In this document: positions 42,462 through 51,690 of the stretch, one piece after another
Layout: each line of letters starts with the position of its first letter
Numbering within the stretch: the first letter of the stretch is position 1
Source of the DNA: Streptomyces cadmiisoli
GTDB taxonomy: Bacteria; Actinomycetota; Actinomycetes; Streptomycetales; Streptomycetaceae
Direction: 5' to 3'
DNA length: 64,000 nt
NCBI RefSeq assembly: GCF_003261055.1
Contig: NZ_CP030073.1
Span: forward strand, 1,488,001-1,552,000
The notes under the pieces: model-generated
Databases searched by the model: none
What the model was told of the DNA's origin: nothing
What the model saw: the letters and a program-made list of their open reading frames with translations, nothing else
Made by a program: the position numbers and the translations under genes

Positions 42462-43807
42462 CCCCGGCCGACGGGCTGTTCCGCCTCCAGGGTGTTCGCG
42501 GCATGCCGTGCGAGCACCGAGGAGCAGATCTCCCCGGCCCGTACGGCGGTGGTGGACAGCAGGGTCGAGGTGAGGCCGTGGGTGTGCTCGGTGCCGCCCT
42601 GGAGGTAGATGTCGGCGGTCACGTTCGGCGCGGTCGTCACGCGGTGGTCGCGTCCGACCTTCAGGGCGTCCTCCTCGTCGCGCAGGCAGAGCTTGCCGAT
42701 CTCCCCCAGGTTGTCGCCGATGCCCTGGGGCTGATAGCCGGTGGCGTAGACGAGGAGGTCCGCGGCGAGCACCTCGCGCTCCCCCGTCGGCAGGAACTCC
42801 ACGGTGACCCGGACCTCGTCCCCGTGGGACTCGACCTCCCGGATCCGGGAGACGTTGAGCATCCGCAGCCGGGACACGCCCTGGACCTTCTCCTGGTACA
42901 TGGTGCGCGACAGCGCCTCGATCAGATCCACGTCGACCACCGAGTAGTTGGTGCTGCGGTGGTAGTCGAGCAGCGACTGCTTCACCTCGCGCGGCGCCCC
43001 GTAGTACAGGTCCACGGCCTCGGGGTCGAAGATCCGGTTGGCGAACGGGCTGTCGTCGGCGGGGGTGTAGCCGTACTTCGCGAACACGGAGCAGATCTCC
43101 GCGTCGGGCAACCTGCGGTGCAGGTAGTCGACCGCCTCGGCGGCGCTCTGGCCCGCGCCGAGCACGACGGCGCGCCGTATCGGCCGGGCGGAGCGGACGA
43201 CTTCGTCGACCCGGGGCAGCAACTCGCTGTTGTGCCAGACGCGTTCGGACAGCAGGGCGTCGGGCGGCAGGTGCGGCTCCAGGCCGGTGGCCACGCAGAT
43301 GCTGCGCGTGCGGCGGACGGTCGACCGCCCCGGCGCGCGGGGGTCCCTGGTGGCGACGTCGAAGTAGCGGACCTCGCCGTCCTCGGTGACCGGCCGCACC
43401 GAGCACACCTCGGCCGAGTACTCCACGCGCTGCGTGAGGCGGGCGGCCGCCCACTCGAAGTAGTCGTGGAACTCGATGCGCAGGGGGAAGAGGGTCTTCT
43501 GGTTGAGGAAGTCGACCAGCCGGCCCTGCTCGCGCAGGTAGCACAGGAAGCTGAAGTCGCTGGTCGGGTCACGCATCGTCACCAGGTCCTTGAGGAAGGA
43601 CACCTGCATCGTGGCGTCGTCGATGAGCATGCCGCGGTGCCACCCGAATCGCGGTTGCTTCTCCAGGAATCCGAAACGGAACCCGTCGGCTCCGGCCGAC
43701 GCCGCGGCGCGCTCGTGGAGCGCGATGGCGAGTGCGAGGTTCGATGGGCCGAAGCCGATGCCCAAGAGGTCGTAAATGGAGTCCGGCCCGCTCTGCAGCG
43801 TGGTCAC
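42458..43807 (-). CDS. L-ornithine N5-monooxygenase (siderophore hydroxylase, CchB-type)
   Basis: 449 residues from GTG 43807, with GGGAGG ten bases upstream. The ATG at 43882 has no ribosome binding site and starts only 7 bases from the iron box, so it is unlikely. The FAD motif is G-I-G-F-G-P-S-N (16-23), the NADPH motif V-L-G-A-G-Q-S-A-A-E (about 218-227), and the C-terminal Y-A-T-G-Y-Q-P substrate motif (about 352-358). This is the IucD/SidA/PvdA family, which hydroxylates the side-chain amine of ornithine (or lysine). The cluster context of a formyltransferase and an NRPS with a hydroxyornithine code supports ornithine. It is the first committed step of hydroxamate formation. Confidence 0.92.
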   Translation of the reverse strand: MTTLQSGPDSIYDLLGIGFGPSNLALAIALHERAAASAGADGFRFGFLEKQPRFGWHRGMLIDDATMQVSFLKDLVTMRDPTSDFSFLCYLREQGRLVDFLNQKTLFPLRIEFHDYFEWAAARLTQRVEYSAEVCSVRPVTEDGEVRYFDVATRDPRAPGRSTVRRTRSICVATGLEPHLPPDALLSERVWHNSELLPRVDEVVRSARPIRRAVVLGAGQSAAEAVDYLHRRLPDAEICSVFAKYGYTPADDSPFANRIFDPEAVDLYYGAPREVKQSLLDYHRSTNYSVVDVDLIEALSRTMYQEKVQGVSRLRMLNVSRIREVESHGDEVRVTVEFLPTGEREVLAADLLVYATGYQPQGIGDNLGEIGKLCLRDEEDALKVGRDHRVTTAPNVTADIYLQGGTEHTHGLTSTLLSTTAVRAGEICSSVLARHAANTLEAEQPVGRG

Positions 43808-43888
43808 CGCGTCATCGCCTCCCGTAAGGGGGGAGCCCAGCTTTCCCGAAGTGGGTGCACGGGCTCCCCCAAACAGGCACATGCTAGA

Positions 43889-43907
43889 TAAGGTAAGCCT
43901 TACCTAG
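43889..43907. promoter_or_regulatory. Iron box between hydroxylase and formyltransferase genes
   Basis: TAAGGTAAGCCTTACCTAG is an inverted repeat that matches the 19-bp iron box consensus at about 14 of 19 positions. It lies between the divergent starts (43807 and 43929), so one DmdR1 dimer pair should repress both. Confidence 0.88.
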
Positions 43908-43928
43908 CAATGGCTGAGGAGGACTCAT

Positions 43929-44876
43929 ATGCGGGTCGTCATGTTCGGCTACCAGACGTGGGGACATCGGACGCTGCGGGCCCTGTTGGGCTCCCGGCAC
44001 GAGGTGGTTCTCACCGTCACGCACCCCAGGAGCGACCACGCGTACGAGAGAATCTGGAGCGACTCGGTCGCCGACCTCGCCCAGGAGCACGGCGTACCGG
44101 TGCTGATGCGCAACCGGCCCGGCGACGACGAACTCCTGCGCGCCCTCAAGGAGGCCGAGCCGGACATCATCGTGGCGAACAACTGGCGCACCTGGCTGCC
44201 ACCGGAGATCTTCGACCTGCCACCGCACGGCACGCTCAACGTGCACGACTCGCTGCTGCCGTCGTACGCCGGCTTCTCCCCGCTGATCTGGGCACTCATC
44301 AACGGCGAGCAGCAGGTCGGCGTCACCGCGCACCGTATGGACGCCGAACTCGACGCGGGCGACATCCTGTTGCAGCGCGCCGTACCGGTGGGCCCCGAGG
44401 ACACCGCGACGGACCTGTTCCACCGCACGGTCGACCTCATCGGTCCGCTCGTCACCGACTCGCTGGACCTCATCGCCTCCGGACAGGCCGTGTGGACCCC
44501 GCAGGACCGCTCGCGGTCGAGCTTCTTCCACAAGCGGTCCCCGGAGGACAGCCGGATCGACTGGACCTGGCCGGCGCAGTCCCTGGAGCGGCTGGTGCGG
44601 GCCCAGTCGGACCCGTACCCCAACGCCTTCACGCACCACCGGGGCGAACGCATCCGGATCGTGTCGGCGGCGGTCTCCGAGGGCCGTTACGGGGGTACAC
44701 CGGGGCGGATCTTCATTCGCGAGGGGGACGGTGTGGTGATCGTCGCCGGCACCGAGGCGCGCTCGGGGCGGCTGCCCGGTCTGGTGGTGAAGCGGCTGCG
44801 CACCGAGGACGGCACGGAGTACGCCGCGACGGACTACTTCCGTTCGATGGGCGGCTATCTGACGCCGCACCCCTGA
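43929..44876 (+). CDS. N5-hydroxyornithine formyltransferase (CchA-type)
   Basis: 315 residues from ATG 43929, behind GAGGAGG. The formyltransferase fold shows the catalytic triad N104, H106 and D142 in L-N-V-H-D-S-L-L-P and E-L-D-A-G-D-I-L. The C-terminal Fmt-like barrel (about 210-315) binds the methionyl-tRNA analogue part in Fmt but is short here. In coelichelin biosynthesis the relative CchA transfers a formyl group from 10-formyl-tetrahydrofolate to N5-hydroxyornithine to give one of the hydroxamate ligands. Here it stands alone on the plus strand and shares the iron box with the hydroxylase. Confidence 0.9.
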   Translation: MRVVMFGYQTWGHRTLRALLGSRHEVVLTVTHPRSDHAYERIWSDSVADLAQEHGVPVLMRNRPGDDELLRALKEAEPDIIVANNWRTWLPPEIFDLPPHGTLNVHDSLLPSYAGFSPLIWALINGEQQVGVTAHRMDAELDAGDILLQRAVPVGPEDTATDLFHRTVDLIGPLVTDSLDLIASGQAVWTPQDRSRSSFFHKRSPEDSRIDWTWPAQSLERLVRAQSDPYPNAFTHHRGERIRIVSAAVSEGRYGGTPGRIFIREGDGVVIVAGTEARSGRLPGLVVKRLRTEDGTEYAATDYFRSMGGYLTPHP

Positions 44877-44890
44877 CGGCCGGTTCGGCC

Positions 44891-44914
44891 GGGACCGGAC
44901 GCCGCGCCGGTCCC
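44891..44914. terminator. Bidirectional terminator hairpin
   Basis: A perfect 8-bp stem GGGACCGG / CCGGTCCC (44891-44898 with 44907-44914) with an 8-base loop lies in the 44-base gap between the convergent formyltransferase and ATPase genes. Confidence 0.7.
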
Positions 44915-44920
44915 GGCGGG

Positions 44921-45778
<858 letters not shown>

Positions 45779-45782
45779 GTCG

Positions 45783-46877
45783 TCAGCCTCCTGAGCCGGC
45801 ACGGTTGGCGCGGACGAGCAGCCACAGCAGTACCGGGGCGCCGAGCACACCGGTGACGATCCCGACCGGGAGTTCCGTGTCCGGGACGAGCTTGCGGGCG
45901 ATCAGATCGGACACCAGCACCATCACCGCACCGGTGAGTCCCGCGGTCAGGGGCGGCGGGAAGGAGGTGCCGGCCAGCCGCTGGGCGACCTGGGGGGCGG
46001 CGAGCGCGACGAACGCGACCGGTCCGGCCGCCGCCGCCCCGAACGCGGCCAGCCCGACGGAGATCAGCAGCACGGCGACCCGGACGGCCTGCACGCGCGT
46101 GCCCAGTCCCCGGGCGACGTCCTCACCGAGTTGGAGCGTGCGGGTCAGCCGGCCGAGCAGCAGCGCCGCCGGCAACAGCAGGGCCAGGGTCACCGCGAGC
46201 GGGGTGATCTGCTGCCAGGTGCGGCCGTTGAGGTTGCCGACGAGCCAGCCGAGCGCCGCCTGCGCCTGGAAGCGCTGCCCGCGGGCCAGCAGGTAGTCGG
46301 TGGCGCTGGTGCAGATCCAGGCGACGCCGACACCGACGAGCACGATCCGGTACCCGGTCGTGCCGCGCCTCCAGGCCAGGACGTACACCAGGACGGCCGC
46401 GGTCAGCGCGCCGAGCAGACCGAGCGCCTGGGTGCTCAGGCCCGCGTCCCAGCCGAGGACGATGCCCGCGACGACCGCCGTACCCGCGCCCTGGGTGATG
46501 CCGATCATGTCGGGGCTGGCCAGCGGATTGAGCGTCACGGTCTGGAGCAGGGCGCCCGAGACGCCGAACGCGACACCGACGAGCAGGCCCGCGAGGGCGC
46601 GGGGCAGCCGCAGTTCACGCACGATGAGCTCGGTGCCCGGGTCGCCGGCGCCGACCAGTGCCCGCATGACATCGGTGAGCGGGAGGGAGATGTCGCCGAC
46701 GGCGGTCTCCACGCTGAACGCCAGGAAGGCCGCGACGGCGAGGCCCAGGCACACCGCCACCAGACGGGGCCGCACCACCCCGGACACGGTCGGGACGGCG
46801 AGCCGGAAGGCGGCGCGGCCCGGGCTGCGGGGCGGGGGCGCGGCATCGGTGCGGCCGGGGGCGAGTTCGGTCGTCAT
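45783..46877 (-). CDS. Ferric-siderophore ABC permease 2 (FecCD family)
   Basis: 364 residues from ATG 46877. A hydrophilic N terminus of about 35 residues is followed by nine to ten helices with the FecCD motifs R-L-P-R-A-L-A-G-L-L-V-G-V-A-F-G-V-S-G (about 99-117) and T-L-N-P-L-A-S-P-D-M-I-G-I (about 124-136). The C-terminal half has G-P-V-A-F-V-A-L-A-A-P-Q-V-A-Q-R (about 290-305). It forms the heterodimeric channel with the permease encoded at 46882-47922 and powers ferric-siderophore uptake. Confidence 0.9.
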   Translation of the reverse strand: MTTELAPGRTDAAPPPRSPGRAAFRLAVPTVSGVVRPRLVAVCLGLAVAAFLAFSVETAVGDISLPLTDVMRALVGAGDPGTELIVRELRLPRALAGLLVGVAFGVSGALLQTVTLNPLASPDMIGITQGAGTAVVAGIVLGWDAGLSTQALGLLGALTAAVLVYVLAWRRGTTGYRIVLVGVGVAWICTSATDYLLARGQRFQAQAALGWLVGNLNGRTWQQITPLAVTLALLLPAALLLGRLTRTLQLGEDVARGLGTRVQAVRVAVLLISVGLAAFGAAAAGPVAFVALAAPQVAQRLAGTSFPPPLTAGLTGAVMVLVSDLIARKLVPDTELPVGIVTGVLGAPVLLWLLVRANRAGSGG

Positions 46878-46881
46878 GGGC

Positions 46882-47922
46882 TCAGTGCTCCGCGAGTCGG
46901 CGGCGGCGGACCATCGCGATGAAGAACGGGCCGCCGATGAAGGCGACCAGGATCCCCGCCTGGATCTCGGTCGGCCGGGCGATGAGCCGTCCGGCGATGT
47001 CGGCGGCCAGCAGCAGGCAGGGGGCGAGCACGGCCGACAGGGGCAGCAGCCAGCGGTGGTCGGGGCCGACACCGGCCGCTTGCAGGAGGACCCGCACGAT
47101 GTGCGGCACGACCAGGCCGACGAAGACGACCGGCCCGATGACGGCGACCGCCCCGCCGGTGAGCAGCGTGACGGCCACCACCCCCTGGACGCGCACGAGT
47201 CCGAGCCTGAGTCCGAGCGACTTCGCCACGTCGTCGCCGAGCGCGAGGCTGTTCAGGCCGGGTGCGCAGGCGAGCGCGAGGACGGCGCCGACGACGAGGA
47301 ACGGCAGCACCCGCAGCAGGACCTCGTCGTCCTGGTTGGCCAGCGATCCGGCCGACCAGAAGCGGTAGCGGTTCAGGGCGTCCGGGTCGGTGAGGGCGAC
47401 GGCGCTGGTCAGTGAGAACAGCAGCGAGGTGACGGCGACGCCGGCCAGGGCGAGTTTGACCGGAGTGGTGCCCGACCGGCCGAGTCCGCCGAGGAGGTAG
47501 ACCAGGACGCTGGCGGCGAACGCCCCCGCGAAGGCGAACCAGACGTAGCCGTGGACGGTACCGATGCCGAGGACCCCCACCGCGAGCACCACGGCGAACG
47601 CGGCGCCCGCGCTGACGCCGAGGATCCCCGGGTCCGCGAGCGGGTTGCGGGTCAGCGCCTGCATCAGCGCGCCCGACAGGCCGAGGGCGGCGCCGGTGGC
47701 CAGCCCGAGCGCGGTGCGCGGCAGGCGCACGGACCAGATCACGTCGTCGATGCGGGCGTCGGGCGGTTGGCCGAGCAGCGTGTGCCAGACCTGGCCCAGG
47801 GGTACGTCGCGGGCGCCGAACGCCATCGACAGGGCGCACAGCGCGAGCAGCGCCGCGCCGCAGAGCGCGAGCAGGAGTACTGCGCGGGGGCCTTTCGCCG
47901 CCCGGACCGCCGAGGTCCCCAC
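46882..47922 (-). CDS. Ferric-siderophore ABC permease 1 (FecCD family)
   Basis: 346 residues from GTG 47922, with AGGAAG seven bases upstream. TTG 47928 is less likely. FecCD motifs: R-L-P-R-T-A-L-G-L-A-T-G-A-A-L-G-L-S-G (about 68-86), L-T-R-N-P-L-A-D-P-G-I-L-G-V (about 92-105), and G-P-V-V-F-V-G-L-V-V-P-H-I-V-R (about 262-276). It starts the leftward importer operon, and its promoter carries the iron box at 47934-47952, which also overlaps the ribosome binding site. The divergent NRPS gene has its own box. Confidence 0.9.
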   Translation of the reverse strand: MGTSAVRAAKGPRAVLLLALCGAALLALCALSMAFGARDVPLGQVWHTLLGQPPDARIDDVIWSVRLPRTALGLATGAALGLSGALMQALTRNPLADPGILGVSAGAAFAVVLAVGVLGIGTVHGYVWFAFAGAFAASVLVYLLGGLGRSGTTPVKLALAGVAVTSLLFSLTSAVALTDPDALNRYRFWSAGSLANQDDEVLLRVLPFLVVGAVLALACAPGLNSLALGDDVAKSLGLRLGLVRVQGVVAVTLLTGGAVAVIGPVVFVGLVVPHIVRVLLQAAGVGPDHRWLLPLSAVLAPCLLLAADIAGRLIARPTEIQAGILVAFIGGPFFIAMVRRRRLAEH

Positions 47923-47933
47923 GTCCAACTTCC

Positions 47934-47952
47934 TTTGATGAGGCTTGCCTTA
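47934..47952 (-). promoter_or_regulatory. Iron box of the ferric-siderophore importer operon
   Basis: TTTGATGAGGCTTGCCTTA matches the box of the DUF2470 gene at 15 of 19 positions, with a perfect AGGCTTGCCT core. It overlaps the ribosome binding site of the permease 1 gene. Confidence 0.8.
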
Positions 47953-48015
47953 ACTGTATGCCGCGCCGGGTTCCGTTCCCACCCTGGGGCAAGAAGTCGG
48001 AGGACACCCTGTGCA

Positions 48016-48034
48016 TTAGGTAACCCTTACCTTA
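48016..48034 (+). promoter_or_regulatory. Iron box of the NRPS gene
   Basis: TTAGGTAACCCTTACCTTA, an inverted repeat and good match to the iron box, lies 59-77 bases upstream of the NRPS start codon. It also contains the beginning of an in-frame stop codon (TAG at 48033-48035) that fixes the 5' limit of the NRPS frame. Confidence 0.88.
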
Positions 48035-48092
48035 GTATTTCCGCGATCCCCGGCCCAGGGCCGGGACTCCGACCCGGGGGAGGCGCGCTGCC

Positions 48093-51000
48093 GTGTGCGG
48101 TTCCGAGGAAGTCCTGACCTACTGGCGACGGTTGCTCACACCGCCTCCGCCGGAGGTAGCCCTGCCCACCGACCGGCCCCACCCACCGGAGCCGGCGCCG
48201 CGGCGGGAGCACCGCACACTGGCCGGCGTGCCCGACGCCCCGGACGCGGTGCTGCTGGCCGCGTTCGTCGCCCTGCTGCACCGCTACAGCGGGGCCGCGG
48301 ACCTGACCGTGGGCCACGACGGCCTGCCCGTACGGGTGTCCGTCGCGCACGAGCCCACCGTCCGGGAACTGGTCCGGAGGGTGACCGAGGCCCACGAGGA
48401 GGCCGAGACCCACCGGGTGCCGGTCGAGTTGCTGCTCGACGAACTGCGTCCGGCCCCGACCCGCGGCGGCGGCCGGTTCTTCAACTGCGCGCTGGCCACG
48501 GCCGGCCGACCGACCGGCGAACTGCCCGGCCCGGTCGACCTGTTGCTGGAGGTCCGCGGCGGCACGGCGCGGGCGACGTACCCGCCGGGTCTGTTCGACG
48601 CGACGACGGTGGACCGCCTGCTCGGCCACTACCGGACCCTGCTCCACGACGCCCTCGCCCGGCCCGGGACGCCCGTCGCCCGCCTGGAGCTGATGGGGCG
48701 GGACGAGTACCGCCAGGTCGTCCACGACTGGAACGCCACCGAGCACACGGTCCCGCTCGCCACCTGGCCCGCCATGTTCGCCGAGCAGGCCCGGCTGCGC
48801 CCCGACTCGGTCGCGCTGGTCTTCGAGGACCAGGAACTCACCTACGCCGAGCTGGACGCCCGGGCCAACCGGCTCGCGCACGCCCTGATCGCGCGCGGCG
48901 CCGCTCCCGAGCGCATCGTCGCGCTCGCGCTGCCGCGCTCGGTGGAGCTGATCGTCGCCGAGGTCGCCGTCCTGAAGTCCGGCGCGGCCTATCTGCCGAT
49001 CGACCACGACTACCCCGCGGACCGCATCGCGTACATGCTCGGCGACGCCGCGCCCAGCTGGCTGGTGACGACGGCCGACTTCGCGCGCGACCTGCCCGCC
49101 GCGGACGGCACGACCGTCCTGGCGCTCGACGCGGCGGACACCGTGGCCGAACTGGCCGGCCGTCCGGTCCACGACCCCACCGACGCGGACCGCGGGACGC
49201 CCCTGTCGGTCCTGAACACCGCGTACGTCATCTACACCTCGGGTTCCACCGGCCGGCCCAAGGGCGTCGTCCTCGCGCACAGCGGTGTCGCCAAGCTGGT
49301 CGCCACGCAGAGCGAGCGGTTCGGCATCGGCCCGCACAGCCGGGTGCTCCAGTTCGCCTCGCCCAGCTTCGACGTGGCCTTCTGGGACCTGTGCCTCGGG
49401 CTGCTGTCCGGGGGCCGCCTGGTCGTCGCACCGGCGGAACGGCGGGTGCCCGGCGCGCCCCTCGCCGACTACGCCAACGCGCACGGCATCACGTTCATGA
49501 TCCTGCCGCCGGCCCTGCTGGCCGCGATGCCCGACGACGTGCTGCTGCCGCCGACCGCCACCCTGCTGGCGGGCACCGAGCGGGTCTCCCCCGAGCTGGT
49601 GGGCCGCTACGCGCGCGGACGGATGATGTTCAACGCGTACGGCCCGACCGAGGCCACCACCAACTCCACGCTCGGCCTGTGCGATCCGGACACCCCCGTC
49701 GGCGCGATCGTGCCGATCGGCGTGCCCGACCCCGGCACCCGGGCCCATGTGCTGGACGCCTTCCTGCGGCCCGTTCCCGCCGGGGTCACCGGCGAGCTGT
49801 ACCTGGGGGGCGCCGGACTCGCCCGGGGCTACCTGGGACGCCCGGACCTGACCGCCGAGCGGTTCGTCGCCGACCCGTTCGGCGCGCCCGGCGAGCGGCT
49901 CTACCGCACGGGCGACCTGGTCCGCCGGAAGGCCGACGGGCGGCTGGAGTTCCTCGGCCGCGCCGACGCCCAGGTCAAGATCCGCGGCTTCCGCATCGAG
50001 CCCGGCGAGATCGAGTCGGTGCTGCGCGGCCACCCGGCCGTCGACCAGGCCACGGTGGTGGTCCGCGAGGACCGGCCCGGCGACCGGCGGCTGGCCGCCT
50101 ATGTGGTGCCCGCGCTGGAGGCACCGCCCGAGGACGACGCCGACGCGCAGGTCGAGGAGTGGAAGGACCTGCACGAACTCCTCTACGGCGCGGCCGGCGG
50201 CGAGGGCCTGCACGAGAACTTCGCCGGCTGGAACAGCACCTACGACGGCCGGCCCATCCCGATCGACGAGATGCGCGAGTGGCGTACGGCGACCGTCGAG
50301 CGCATCCGCGGACTCGGTCCGGTCCGCCGGGTGCTGGAGATCGGTGTCGGCAGCGGGCTGATCCTGTCCAGGATCGCGCCGGACTGCGAGACGTACTGGG
50401 GCACCGACCTCTCGCACCGGGCGATCGCCGCGCTGCGCGCCCAGGTGGACACCGACCCGGAGCTGGCGGGCCGGGTCGAACTGAGCGCCCGGCCCGCGCA
50501 CGACACCGACGGGCTGCCCGCCGGGTTCTTCGACACCGTGGTCATCAACTCGGTCGCCCAGTACTTCCCGAGTGCCGAGTACCTCGGTGACGTGCTGCGT
50601 GAGGTGTCCGGCCTGCTCGCGCCGGGCGGACGGATCCTCGTCGGCGACGTGCGCAACGCACGCCTGCTGCGCACCCTGCGCGCGGCGGTCGAGACCCGGC
50701 GGGCGACCGGCGCGGCGGCCGACGACAAGAGCGCGCTGCGCGCCGCCGTCGACCGTTCGGTGCGCTGGGAGGGCGAACTCCTCCTCGATCCGGACTTCTT
50801 CGCCGCGCTGGACGGCTTCGACGCCGACATCCGGCTCAAGCGGGCCGTCCACCACAACGAGCTCAGCCGGTACCGCTACGACGTCGTGCTGCGCCCCGGT
50901 CCCCGTGCGACCGCGCCGGAGGAGACCGTGGTCCACTGGTCGGCCCTCGCGGGCCTCGACGGTCTCGCCGCGCTGCTGGCCCGCCGCCCCGGCCGGCTGC

Positions 51001-51690
51001 GGGTCGCCGGGGTGCCCAACGCGCGCCTGACAGACGACCTCGCGGACCTGTGGCGGCTGGAGGGCAGCGGCCATCAGGCGGCGCCCGGCGCCGACCCCGA
51101 GGACGTCCACGCGCTGGCCGCCGAGCACGGCTACCGGGCGGCCCTGACCTGGAACGGGGCCGCCGACGACGGCGCGTTCGACGCCGTACTGGCCACGGAG
51201 GGCCCGCTCGTCGGGCTGTACCGGGCCACCGGCGGGCACGCACCCGCCAACCGCCCCGCGCCCTTCCGCGACGTGGCGGCCCTGATGAGGACCCTGCGCG
51301 CGCACGCGGCGCAGTGGCTGCCGGACTACATGGTCCCGTCGGCGTTCGTCCCGCTGCACGCGCTGCCCGTCACCCCGAGCGGCAAGATCGACGCGAGGGC
51401 GCTGCCCGCGCCCGACCCCTCCGCGCTCAGCGCGGGGCGGCCCGCGCGCACCGCCCGGGAGAATCTGTTGTGCGGGCTGTACGCCGAGGTCCTCGGCCTG
51501 GACTCGGTGACGGCGGAGGACGACTTCCTCGCCCTCGGCGGCGACAGCATCACCGCCATCCAACTGCTCATCCGGGCACGGGAGTCGGGCTTCGCGCTGA
51601 GCACCCGCGACGTGTTCCGGCACCGCACCGTGGAGGCCCTCGCGCGGGCCGCCGTCGAGCGGGCCGAGGAGGAGGCGGCGAGCACGCCGC
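48093..51690 (+). other. NRPS loading module: vestigial C, A1, embedded N-methyltransferase, PCP1
   Basis: Residues 1-210 match only the C-terminal lobe of a condensation domain ([14 protein letters not shown] then the L-P-T-D-R-P-H-P segment) and have no HHxxxDG. A1 begins near residue 215 with A3 [14 protein letters not shown] near 378. Pocket residues read D-V-W-I-L-A-A-T-N, which I cannot assign. Between A8 ([12 protein letters not shown]) and A10 (Y-M-V-P-S-A-F then S-G-K-I-D) sits a methyltransferase of about 350 residues with SAM motif [14 protein letters not shown]1 carries L-G-G-D-S1152-I. The first residue should therefore be N-methylated; N5-formyl-N5-hydroxyornithine is a reasonable guess. 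Confidence 0.88.

Noticed and set aside
43808..43882. Upstream start (ATG 43882) for the ornithine monooxygenase
   Set aside because: It has no ribosome binding site and adds 25 residues of unconserved sequence. GTG 43807 has GGGAGG at a good distance and fits the family length.
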